From: Branchiostoma floridae
Lineage: Eukaryota; Chordata; Leptocardii; Amphioxiformes; Branchiostomatidae
Assembly (NCBI RefSeq): GCF_000003815.2
Contig: NC_049997.1
Coordinates: forward strand, 8,491,725 to 8,555,724
Direction: 5' to 3'
DNA length: 64,000 bases
Below the pieces are notes generated by a model, which saw only the letters and a program-made list of their open reading frames with translations, had not been told where the DNA came from and ran no database searches. Below, piece after piece: positions 48,541 to 61,500 of this stretch (the first letter of the stretch is position 1; every line of letters starts with the position of its first letter). The translations under genes and the position numbers were made by a program.

Positions 48541-49199
48541 ATAGGCCCAATGTCCAAGCAGATCCTACGATGGTACAAGACAGTATCAAGAGCTGGCAAA
48601 GTGTAGTCGGCGTACCTCACAAGGACTGCACCTAGTTCTACTTAGGCATCTGCCTTGTTAACAATTATTTTCTAAATTTAGCTATGCCTGGCGTTATACA
48701 GTCCAAGGTGCTTTGTAAACCTACAACGATGAAAAATGTAACACGTTTTGACCTATTCACTAAATGAAGCTCAGTTAAAGAATTGAGGCAGAGCTTACTC
48801 ATTCAAATTAATTTATTTACCCCATAATCAGTTTTTTTTACATTTTCTCTAAGGTGCATATCATTTCATTGCAGTATGGAACAGTACATTTTTTTACGTT
48901 TTAAACGGAAGGACTATCTACACATACTATAATTGCTTAATGTCTTTATTTTTGACTTTAAGAATGAGGCTAGAAACTTCAGTCCAATAGTTATCATAAC
49001 ATTTCAAGTGCAGCGTATACATATAGATAATATTGTAACATTAATTTGTATATAAATATCTATTTAGTGATAATAGGTGGATGGATAATTGTACAAAGTT
49101 TTGACGGTAGCAAGCCACTCTACATCAGAACCGCAATGCATGATAAATCTCAATTGATATAATTCAATCAGCTAATTTCTGTATCAGGTCTCTGGAAAA

Positions 49200-49577
49200 T
49201 CCTAGTCCTAACATTACTGGCTCTAGATGTGGATACTTTCAATCTTTGTGTCGGGCACACTCTAAACGCCATAGACGTGTGGCACCATTCGAAATAATGC
49301 ACTTTGATTAACGCTGTTCTTTCCGATCATTTTTCTTTAAACGTAATCTCACGTTGTAACAGCGAATCTCAAAAATCGGAATAAGGCCCATCACAGAATT
49401 TGTGTAATTGATAACTATTTTCAGATATATTTCTCACGTCATCATGCTATCATTTGGTTAGGTGCCGTAGGATTTTGCTACCATGAACAACATTTCAGGT
49501 TTCTGTACTTTAGATGTCGATGCTCATGACAATATCTTAGCGGTTGTGCGAGATGGTAGTCAGCCGGCAGAATCACT
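49200..49577 (-). other. 3'UTR of gene D with a second terminal-codon copy
   Basis: Minus-strand sequence downstream of the TAG matches the 3'UTRs of A and B (for example the CACACGTCTATGG and CACAACCGC stretches). At 49527-49510 there is a second ATGAGCATCGACATCTAA, the same words that end the coding region, so the terminal-codon duplication is present here too. No clear AATAAA was placed. Confidence 0.6.
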
Positions 49578-52500
49578 CTAGATATCGATGCTCATGGCGA
49601 CGTTCTCGGGGTCCAGGTAGGTGTAGGCGACCTTCCCTTCCGCCTTCAGCTTGTCGTTACGACCCTTTATCTCCTTGGAGAGGTTCTTGAGCGTCTTGTT
49701 GAACTCCTCGTGAACTTCCGGATAAATATCCTTCATAGCCTCCACCTAAAAGATGATATTGAAGTATGTAAGACGATTGCAATTCAGGAAATAAACAACT
49801 ACAAGATCAATATCAACAAACAATAATAGTAAAGTGCAAAATAAAGCTAGCTAATGTATTTCTAACACAACCTCTAAGTAACCTAAGTTCTCTGGTCCAA
49901 ACGTGTTGTTGTAAATCAACTTATAACAACGCTATTTGGTGATCAATCAGTAAAATATCGTTACGATACGTAAAACAAACCTTTTACCTAAAATTGAATC
50001 AGATTTCTCCCTGTAGCCTTGTCATACTACTCATAAAGTTGTACGCATGTTGTTCTACGTACTACTTACTACATGACTCATTGAATAGAGAGTGGCGAAC
50101 ATGGATCAACTATGCATACCCCGGTGATAGCAGTCTGGGACGGCATGGACAGCATGTAGGACAGGAGGACCTGAAGAGCGGTGAACTGTGGAGGAGGCAG
50201 GGCCTCCAGTACAGCGGACTCCAACATGTCGTTCGGTCCGTCAGGCATTGGGGACGACAGCTGAGCTGGCCTGAAAGAGGAAGGATTGAATATACACATT
50301 GAAGTGATTAAACATTCTACTGTATTACCTTTCTACCTTTACGTATACAAAGAGTAAATTGCCTTGAACAATCTAGATCGTGATTTGCCTCGAAAATCAA
50401 TACAGAAAAGACATCCAATGGCATTCAACAAAGAAATGACTTTTTAACAATATGTGCAACAGTTGTACATCCACGAAAAACTTCACAAGTTAGTAATTGC
50501 CTGTGTCAAGTTCTTTTTCACAACCAGAATACATATATAACAGCCAGAGTTTCGGTGAAACGTTCTGGTATGTTTCACACTCAAATTATGTGGTGTCCTA
50601 ATCGTGGGGTCCTGAGTAAGGTGACAAAACTGAAACATCAACCATTTTAGTCTATCCTTGATAGACTAAAGCTTCAACCTACCTGTTGGGTATGAAGGAG
50701 TAGTAGTCATACTGCGGGAAGTTGATGGCGGAGTGCTGCGCGCTCACGTTGAAGATGATGTTGGTCAGGCAGTCGATGAGCAGCTTCTTGGTGGAAATCT
50801 CGCGAGGAAATCCGTGAAGCTGTCCGGGACCTTCAATCATCTGGCAGAACTTCTGAAGGGCTGTACACGGAAAAATTCAACAACGCGATTTTTTTTAAAG
50901 AACAAGCATTGTTTAATGTACAAAACAGGTTATAGAAATCTTTTAGGAAAGAGTAGACGAAAACTTAAAACTTACAAAGAAGTCATGCCAACGAAGCCTA
51001 GGGGTTTCTAGATACTGTACCAAAGAGTGAAACGAACGCTGCCGTTTATACATTTCAATTCATTATTGTAAGCAAAACGACTGACAAATATTTCTGTTTC
51101 TGCCTGGTTGAAGAAATTGTCAGAAAAGCGAGGATAAGTTGAATCTGTCCAACAATAGTCTCATTTTGTATCTGTTAACTATCTTTTCAACATGTCTTGT
51201 TGTGACCTGTACTTAGCCCGGTGTGGCAAAAATGTGCAATAAAGGTCTTCATTCATTCATTGTTCTAGCTAATTTGCTGACAAACGTTGATCGTTCTTGT
51301 AAGTGCAAGACTAACCTTGATCATCCACAACAGCCTTGTCACTTGTGTACGCCTTGTTGACCATACCAGTCACGTACGTCTTGTAGACGTTCCACAGTTT
51401 GAAGCCGTCATCACGGTAGAAGTAGCTTTTCAGTCCATCAGTGCCGGCCTCATCAAAACCACGGCGTTTCAGCTCTTCGGGGAAACTAAAAAATCAAAAG
51501 AGGGTAAGGTACAGTTAAAATCCTCCTCTGCAAGTATTATAATATTACAATCAATATATACAAAATACAAAAGCAAAACGCAACTGATGAATGATATTTG
51601 TTCAAAATAATTGATTTACAGGTTATAAAGAATCACCTTGCAGAAAAAGTGTAAAACGAATATTTGGTAAAGTTAGCTCAGTCATTGAGTTATACATGCT
51701 ACGACAATCGTTTGAAGATTTTGAGAAGCCCCTGCAAACAAACTTACGCCATGTCCATGAAATTGTACTTTTGCCACTCCTTGAGGAACATGACGAGCCC
51801 TCCCACGGTGGAAGTAGCGAACATCGGGTCGGTGATGGGGAAGATCCTGGAGACCAGGGAGTGGCGGGCCAGGTAGTTGATGCCGATGGTGTCCTTGAAG
51901 TGGGGCAGCAGCAGGCGGTGGATGGGGTGGTCTGGTGGCAGGTGGGTGTGCAGCGACACTGCGATAGGCTCCATGGCGAGGTGAGTGTAGCCCAGGTGGT
52001 ACAGGAACTGGTGCACGTTGTTGTCAGCAGACACCACGTGCATCTTGGCGAACATGTACTTGTTGGGATGAGTTTTAGCAGATTCTGGTGAGAACACCTC
52101 ATTCTCGCCTAGGCAAAAGAGATGGAATCCATATGCATCAGAGACCTTGGTAAATGGTGCTACCACATCCCGTATGCATAACATTGGCTCATATTACAAG
52201 CCTTTTATGGATATCCCTGCATTATAAGTGCAGACTTACAAGGTAACGGTGTATGTAGTCAAGAGTCATTAATTTCTGCCTTTTTTCTACAACATTGGAG
52301 CAGAGCCAAACCAGACATGCAATTCACCAAGTATCCTCATGTACCATTTCCGACTTACATCTCGGCAGAAAGCCCAATTGCGGACACTAGTAAAACATCT
52401 AGCAAACATACCGTCTGAGTTCAATACACCAGTTTTCACTTGGGTACATAAGGGTTTATGATATTCCCTACCCTTTTTCCTTGAAAGCTGGATCCCAAGA

Positions 52501-55500
52501 AGATTGAGACGAGACTTGCCACCGGCCAGCTCTTCCTTGTACATCAGCACGATCGGCGCGTAGAAGAATTTGCCTGGAGTAGCAGGAACGCCGAGCATGG
52601 GTGCGTAGTCCACGATGAAGAGCCTGTTCTCTTCCATGAGCTGCTGGGTGGTCTTGCCTTGTGCCTTTAGCTCCAGCATCTCGGCAGGAATCTGGCTCTG
52701 GTCTTTACACACTGTCAGTAGCATCGGGTTGATGCCTAGGGTTGTGAATCAAATACAATGTAAGACAACGGTTCTGGAGTGTCGTGTTCAAAATGTTGCC
52801 ACCTTTTAGAACAAAATCTAAGTTGTCGCTTTCTAGAAAATGATTCAGGCCTACCCTGGAGATACTGGCGGCAGAACTCCTCGTCTTTCTGCCACTCTTC
52901 AATCAGCTTCTCGTTGGCAGGAAGGTAGCCGCTGAAGTTGGCCTTCCACGGATCCCAGATGCCCTTGACTTGGGCCAGGCGGACCATGATCTGGGCCTAA
53001 AATAATGGAGGTATACATCTCAAAATTAATTTTGGTTTATGACGCATGACTATGCTAAAACGTATTACCACTTCCTAAATTACGTGTTTCAAAACGTATG
53101 GTATTAGTAAGGGATATACAAGACAAACCCTCCTTGGTATAAACTTCTATTACCTTAGACAACTTCTACATCGCTTGTACAGCTTTTTACGAATATGAAC
53201 AAGGCCTTGGTCCAAGAAGGGCATGCTAGAATAAGCTATTATTTCAGTACACGAATGTAACAGTCATATAAATGATATCTGTTGGACTCTTTCGTTCACA
53301 TAACAAAAGCTGCGGTCGGGGGGCAGTATTAGCCGCGATTTCTTCGTTCGCTTTCCTCCTGGTCACTAAAGTTTGCCCCCATCGAAATTTCTGCTTGAAG
53401 AATAGCCCTTCCCAGCATTAGATAGTTACACATCCACTTGTAATCACCTGTGAGCCAATGAACTCCATGAGACGCTGCATGAGCCGTCCGGCCTTGAGGG
53501 GAGTGAACATCTCCTGTGTCGGCATGGGGACACATGCGGCAGGCATCTCCTCCAGAGGCACGTCAGGGTGAGTCCGGAGACGTGTCATGTAGCTCAGCTC
53601 GTACTTCTGGCCTGTAGAGTCACAAAACACCATGTAAAGCAAGCAGCAAGTCGGTTAACGCATTAGCGAATATAAGATGTAAAGTTGAAGGATCCCGAGA
53701 CACAAAGAATACACATGTAACAAGCGTTGTCTAGACGATAAGTCTACGAATCCGGGGAATTCATATTTGGCATTATCCACAAACTATGTTAATTGCACTG
53801 AACGTGCAGTTTAATACATTAACATTTTTATCACCCATCACAGGTTTACTTATACAACAAAGATTACAGCGTTCTAAATATTATATTATCGTCATTACCT
53901 CAACATGTCAGACCCATGCCACGTTCTTTTAGTCACCCAGGTTAATACGCTAAAAAGCAGTTACTCGAGCATTTGGATTTGATTTTGGAAACGGTCAAAC
54001 CTTTCAGGCAACAATCCGGTGTCGTTCTTCAGTGACACTGGAGAGATCTTTGAGTTTTCAAATTAATATAAAATTTTTCTCTAACATTCTCTCCAGTGTC
54101 AATGAGGAACGATTGATACCAGATTGTCTAAAACGTCAGACCGTTTCCTAAATCATATCCAGTTGCTTGAGTAACTTTCTACTTTCAGTAGCTTTTGATA
54201 GATGAAAAAATTATGACTGACCATGTCCTAAAAACGACGTGATGAGGTTGGTGAACTCGTTCCGGATGGCGTCCAGCTCGCTCTGGAAGACCGGCGCCAG
54301 GAAGGGCAAAGTTAGCTGCTTAACCACCTTGTCTCCCTCCTCCGGCTCCTTGGGCTTGTCGTGCATCTTCAGGTACAGCCTGACGTTCAGCGTCCCTCCT
54401 CCCTGCACGTCCAGAGTCATCTTTTTCTCCTTGCCTGACGTCAGCTCGTCCAGGTTGACGTTAGCTGTACCCATGATGTCGTCCTGTCCGACTGTGTCCC
54501 GGTCCCTGTGAATAGAATTAACACAGGTGTTCATTGTTGCCTTGATTTATGTTTTTGTGTTGCATTGCTATTTAATGCTATATATGTAAACGTCTCGCCT
54601 AATACATAATAAAGCATTTGATTTCGCGTGTGCTCAACAGTAAGCAGTTTTACTTGAAACCAAAGACTGTTGCAATAAAACAACACATGCACATACAAGA
54701 ATTTCGATAATCAATTCAACTAAAGCCCCTTAATTCATATGTACATACATGACGGTAAAGACGATGTTTCTTGTGCGTGACGTCACTGGAAGTTCATAAC
54801 GGTCGTCCCAGATGGGATTCTGGGTAGCGCGACAAACCCTGGTGGTCACAGGTTTCCCATCATTCACAGCGAGCACAACGTATGGGTCAGCATCAACTGA
54901 AACATTTGAAAAAAAAAATTCAAAATTGCAGAAAAGGATAAATATTACATCAGACCCGGATGTCAAAAAATAAAAACTACGTTGATCAAAAGTAGGGTAG
55001 ATCATTCACAGCGAGCACAACAAGCGAGTCAGCGTTAATTGAAAAAAAAAAACTTTCAAAAAAGGGACCAGGTAAGTGTTTTATTAAGAACTGACTGAAA
55101 TGATCAAAATTACGCTGGAACCATTTGAGCTTTTTCTTTACAAACTGCTTGAGTTGCTTATAAAAAATACTTACACCAGCCGTCAGTCCTTGCCAGATCA
55201 GCGGCACTCCCAACAACGACCTCTAGCGTCCCGACCTCGGAGTGGAAGAGCTGCTGGAGTCCGTTGATGCACGCCATGTAGGCTCCCTTCTGGTTGTCTT
55301 GGATACGGGACACGGCAAACGACACGCTGACGTCAAAGGTGCACTCGAACTTCACTTCGGTCTCCTTCTCACCAACTGAAAAGGTGTAAATACATCGGCG
55401 TTGGCACCGGATTTTTTTTAAGCAGACAAAGCTTTGCTTAACCTTAGAACCACGGTACTGGTTAAATCAACGAGTCTCAGTGCGCTGTCAACTTAATATA

Positions 55501-58500
55501 TATGTCCATGATATAATTGAATGATACTAGCAGTTTCATGGTTTATTGAAAATTCTTGTCCCAATGCCTAAAGCAGGTAACAAGACAGGAGGCAAAGAAC
55601 AAATGAGTTTACAACAGTATAGACGCGTCTACCCTAGTCTAAAAACTAACCCCTAACTGTAACTAGTATATAGCTTTTTTTTCGCTTACTCATAAGCATT
55701 AAAGCTGTGTGTATGGGAGAAGGGGTATTTTTCCAACCAAAGAATTTGAGGACTGTCTCCAAAAAAATAGATTGACTGCCATGCCTGTATACACTTATAT
55801 CAACATCATGCTTTAAACTGAACAAAGAAGCAAGTTGTAATACGAAGTAGTATCAGGAACTAATCAGATAAAGGTAAGACATGTCTATAGAAAGAAACTT
55901 GCAACTTTATAGACACTGCCTCACCTTCCGTCATCGTAATGGTGGTGTAAACATTGGTCATGGCCACTGGCGGCGGAGGATCCATGGACAAAAGGCTGTA
56001 GATCTTTAGGATAAGACAAACAAAATTCTTAGATACATGATATCAATCATGATATCGAAGACTACCGCGGCATGTTCACTTAATCTTACTTAACGCGAAT
56101 TCTTGCTGCCTTTCAGCAAAAGGGTGCAAGTTGCTGAAGACTTGAAATGTCCTATGTAGCCCAACTGATTGGCATAAAACATACAATCCATTATGATTTC
56201 ACAAGAAAACATACAATACATGTGAATTCCTTAAAGACCAGTGTCAATTAGTCGCTTGGATGTAAAAATGACATTTTCTATATCATGATAATGTAAAAAT
56301 GACAGCCGTTTCTATATAATGATAATTTCATGTAGAAGACATGGATTATAACTCACCTCAACATGCTCCTTATCGTCTCGCCATTCCAGTCTTTCCCTGA
56401 TTTTCCTCTTCGTCTTGGAGGTCACAAAACACCGGATGCAGCCTTGTACGTCATTTCCGGGTTCCTCGATCTCCATGTTGTCATAGATCTTCCAGTATTC
56501 CATGCAGTCCTATCGGGATACAAAGTTTTGACTTAGTATCCACATTAGGGCTGGGTATCGGTACAGCGTACCGGTACAAAACCGGTTTTTCTTATTGGAC
56601 CGGTCCAGAAAAACCGGACCTGAAAAAAGTAGGTGGACCGGATGTTGGACCGATTAGAATATTAACAGTTTATTCTATAAGGCATTCACACGTTTGGCGC
56701 TTGCAGATGGAAGAAAAATAACAAGAGTGAAGTAGAGTAGAGTTTATAGTAATTTCTACCAAGTTTTACAGCCAATCGTACAGGTGCAGTTAGCGTTGTA
56801 AGATTTTAAAACGCCAGTGTAAGTCTAATACTCCACCAAAATGATCTCTTTGTAGTGAAATGGACCATTGGTATGAGTCATACTGCATCAGGTCCAGGTT
56901 CAGGTCCGGACCTGGACCTAATCCTTTGGACCTGAACCGGACCTGGACCTGAATTGTCTGTACCGGTACCCAGCCCTAATCCACATAATACAGTAGTGGT
57001 GCTGTATAGATATTGTATGAAACTTTAACTTAATTCAGGTTGCGACAGTTACAATACATCGTGGACATGCACTTGTCAGCAGGATTGTATCGTGACCAAA
57101 CAATACAAAATGAATATACATCAAGTAACATATCTACATGAAAGGTAGTTAAAGGCAACAAGTTTAGTATTTCTGTTAGATACATGTGTATGCCATAGTG
57201 CCGAAACAGGTACAGAGGAATCAAACGTAGGGTACTGGGGACATAAAACGGTTATGATAAATATTGATTATCAGCATCGAATTCGATCAAACATTAATAT
57301 TCAATGTACTGTAATACATTTTTTTTAAATGCACAACTTCTCGAAACTACTCACGCGTCCAAAAGGCCGGAAGACCTTCCACACATCCTCCAAAGGCCCC
57401 CTGACGACCCCACGGGCACCGGTGGAGTACGCACCCTTCTTGAAGGCGGGAGGTCCCGCAGCAGTGGCGGGCCCTTCAACGTTAACACTGGGCTTTGCTT
57501 CACCAAACGCCTCCTAAATTACGAAAAACAGTTTTGTCAGTGATTATTATACGGATTTAGTTTCTGTTCAGGGTTTCTTCTCCCTCTTATTCGTTTCCAC
57601 ATATTAAGGTTAATGACCTGCACCAGACGGCTGTAACCAGTGGTAAAGTAGAAGACAGTCTGTGGCGTTCTATTACATTTTGTAGCAAGTGGTAGGACAG
57701 AACTGAAGGGTTTGTAACTACGCAAAGTATGTATTACTGTGTTTTGAGTCTTAAGGTGGGGTCACACGTGCGTATATATCTAAGCCCGTATGCGGCGCGC
57801 ATGGGAGTATTTGCCTCCACCAGGCCGAACAGGTCGTTGGAAAAATACTAGAAATTGGACAAACGTAAACAGGTAAATGTCAGACGAGTTAGCTGGGTCG
57901 CTAACCATACTTCTCGGTCAGTTAACTCATCTGACATGTTATGTATCTATATTTGTCCAATCTGTACTATTTTACCCGCGACCTGTGTAGCCTGGTAGAG
58001 ACTAAGATTGTCATACACACCTGAAACGGACTTAATATATACGCATGTGTGACCTCACCTTAAACAGCAGTTGCTCACCAGGCTAGAGACCATGTGAAGG
58101 TAAACATTGTATGTTCGCATAAATGTGTCAACTCTCTAGACTAAGTACATTAACTTTTAAATTCATAAACAAAAATAATTTTTTTCTAACCTTGAGCCAA
58201 CCGATCCTGCTGGCGATAGCAGGGACGAACCATTTGGTGAACTCCTCCACTGGCGCGTCTTTAGCCGGCAGGAAAGTACAGTCGTACACCACTTTTACCT
58301 TCTTGGGGCTGACCGCGAAAAACTGGAGCTATGTACAGAAGAAAAATATGTATTGTTACCACAGTATTCCTGCACCTCAAAGCCAAGTTCGTTATACCTT
58401 AAACAAGTGCCATTAGAAGAAAAGGAGATACTATATATATTTAATACATTGTTTAAACAAATATGACAATATACCCTTTACAAACAGGTGCAATAACTAA

Positions 58501-61500
58501 TTGGGGTATCACTTCAGTGTGTAGGCTTCAGTATGATGACCTCCACTAGAGGGCCGAATTGGCTTTTAAAGGAGAACGAGCAGAAAAAGTTAAGCTCATT
58601 TTTACATATTTTGCAGATTCTACCCTGAACTTTAACATACTCAATTCTTCTTAATCCCCTTTGCAGCTATAGTTTTGAGGCGTCTATCCTCCTCGCTATG
58701 GGGTCCTTAACCATGCGAATCCCCATAGGTTTTCACCTACTATGCCATGCCACCTTATTGCTGGAGTCCTTACCCTGCCCCTGTAGTACTTGCAGTGCAG
58801 AAAGTCCGGGCTGTTGTCTCCTTCGTACACAAACAGGTAGTCGCTGGAGTCCGCCCAGGCCAGACGAACCTCCAGGGAACGGTCCTTGGTGAAGTAGATC
58901 GTCCGACGGATTCCCTTGACGACGGTGTCTAATGACCAAGAAAACAGCAGTTCTGGCGAATGAAATACTTGAAAATTCATAGTGTAAATTGCGTTATAAA
59001 GTATAGCATGCACATTTGTGTAGACTTTATACGGTATATGTAGGGATAATAGATAATTGCAAAACACTACGTTAGTAGCTTCTTCCTGACTTATTCTACC
59101 AGCTCTGACATGTATTTCCTGTCACACTGAATTGTCTGCTGTGGCAATCTTTTTACTCACTAAAACTTTGGACTCACAGCAATCGAGACTAACCCGCACA
59201 CCGAAACCATATACGATTCCGTACACAGTATCAGTGTTTACGTTCTGATGTTTTAAGCAGTTGTAAGATTCTTCCGTGTAGGGTAATACCAATTAAATGG
59301 TCAGTGTCTAGGGACACGGAAAAGCGTTAGTATGCAGCAAGGTATGACAATCGTTATCAAATTCTCTCAAACTTAATCTCCAAGCAGAGGTTGAGTGGCG
59401 GAGATATAGTAGTCGGGAAATTTACCGGCTCACTTCCGACTACTACTATATCTCCGTGACTAAACCTCTGCTTAGAGAAAATTTGGACTCACGCGTGGAT
59501 TCGCGTATCCAACTGACGTCATCAAAGTTCCCCACGGTTCCCCACAACTTCTCGCGAGAGCAATCCACCTCCAGTTCGAAGCGGTGTTTCCCTCCCACCT
59601 TTTCACGGACAACGTAGTTCAGGATGTCCCGGATGCGAGCTCCCAACAGGTGAACCTTGAAAGAAAAAAAAGTATTTAAATTCTTACAATTGCTATACAT
59701 GTGGAGCCATACTGATGTTACACTGTGCTTACTTTTGGCGCTTTGTATGTATAAGGATTTGCAGGTTGTAATAAGAATGTAAAGTAAGTATCTGGAATAG
59801 TAATTTCAAGTTTCAAACGGTAAAAGAAAACTGACATAAGAATGTATTCTACAATTGGTTGGCAAAAAATTTAAATTCTTAATTTAACAACATCTGATTA
59901 TCCAGGTTCCATTCATATTAAGATATTTCCTGACCATGTGGTAGGCGATGTCCTCACGACGCTTCACCGGATCTTTAATGGCGGACACGAATCGCACGGA
60001 TATGGTCACCTTGGCTGCATCGGTCCCTTCAACCTAGAGATGGGGGTATAGGTTTAGCCACGCCAAGTACTTGTTTCTTAACGTTATGTACAATGCTATC
60101 TTAATATATGCCACAGGCCTACTATTCAAAACTAACAAGGAGAATTTGCCACCCCGAAGGGTACCGATATGTGAAATTTTGGGTGATGGCCCTTGGACTA
60201 ATTAGTTTACCAGGGTTGTGCAAAAGGTTTAATAGAAGTTACGTCTTTGGCAACGCCTAGGTGGCATAGAGTGTTAAACAGTATCAAATTAGCTAAAAAA
60301 ACACATTACAAAACTTGTTTTAACCGAAGAAAATGTCTATGCATTTATATGGTATTTGGTATGTGGGTAGTCCGACCTTTAGCGAAACAAATGAGTTCTC
60401 AAGAACAAAACTAACTCAAGCAATGATATATTTGATTTTTTATGCTGGCGATGCTTATTTTCTAGCTTATTTAGATCGTTCCTAAATAGCGCACATGGAT
60501 ATGTGGTTAATTACCTTTATGGTCATCTCATAACTCTTGTACAGATCGTTAGGCTCGGTCTCCTCGACTCTCCAGGTCTTTGTAGAGTCGTCATTCTCTA
60601 CCAGCTTCATCTCCCGCTGCCCCTCGGCCAGGTCCGTCGGGTCGTAGTAAAAGGAGACCACCGTGCCCACCAAGCCAAAACCTCAACAAGGAAACAAATG
60701 CTTTTTAAAAAAGAGCTCTCCGTGGCAAGCTAAAAATAGTGATGAAATGGTGGCATTAGATAGTTTGTAAGTAACAGGTACAAAAAGAACCGCGTTGGCA
60801 CAGAGAAGATTAGGATAAAGCACAACAGAATAATGACAAAATGATTAGAACAATGACGACACATTTAAGTGCTGTACACTTTTTGTACGACGTCACACCC
60901 CTCCCAACCATCCCTCAGAAACATGATTTAACAGGCGAGTGATCCATAGACTGTTTGCATGCAGGAGCGGGCCCTAAAAGTTACGCAAGCGCAAGCAATG
61001 TGGCAAAATAGATGCCGTACATTGCGTGGTTGTATCAAAAGACCAAGAAATAAGCGTACATAACCAATAATCCAGTTTAAGGTGTGATTTGTTTTCAAAG
61101 ACAAAGACTAAGATAAGGTGTACCTTTCCGAAGGCGGATGTTTTCGTGGCCCTCGAACTGCAGCTGCAGTTTCACGAAGTTCCGGAAGGCGGACCAGTAG
61201 ACATCGGCTGACACAGGCATGTCCTCGGTGTGGGTGAGGAACACCTCGGCGCCATCTGGGAGAAAATCTATCGGCGGAAGATATTTAAAAAACTTAGTCA
61301 ATGCCGTTGAAAGAGCTTTCTGATAGATAACAGACGTTTCAGATGTCGTTTCGGCATCTTCTAGTGATTAGATATACAGGAACGTGTTTTTTTTTCCAAA
61401 TCTATGATTTCTGAGTAAAGTACTTGAAATCAGAGACCCAAGATGGATACAAACGTGTGCCTAGTAATATACTATGAATTACATCAGCATTGAAGAGACT

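Larger units (their letters stand above)
43549..49199. other. C-D spacer and upstream region of gene C, no gene recognised
   Basis: I looked here on the minus strand for exons 1-7 of gene C and found none. It holds a MITE, a TTAA element, a SINE and a repeat shared with gene C intron 20 (CGCATTATCGCAC...GCAATTAAGCGGCTT, about 46725-46800 against 36610-36690). The promoter of gene C was not identified. Confidence 0.55.
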
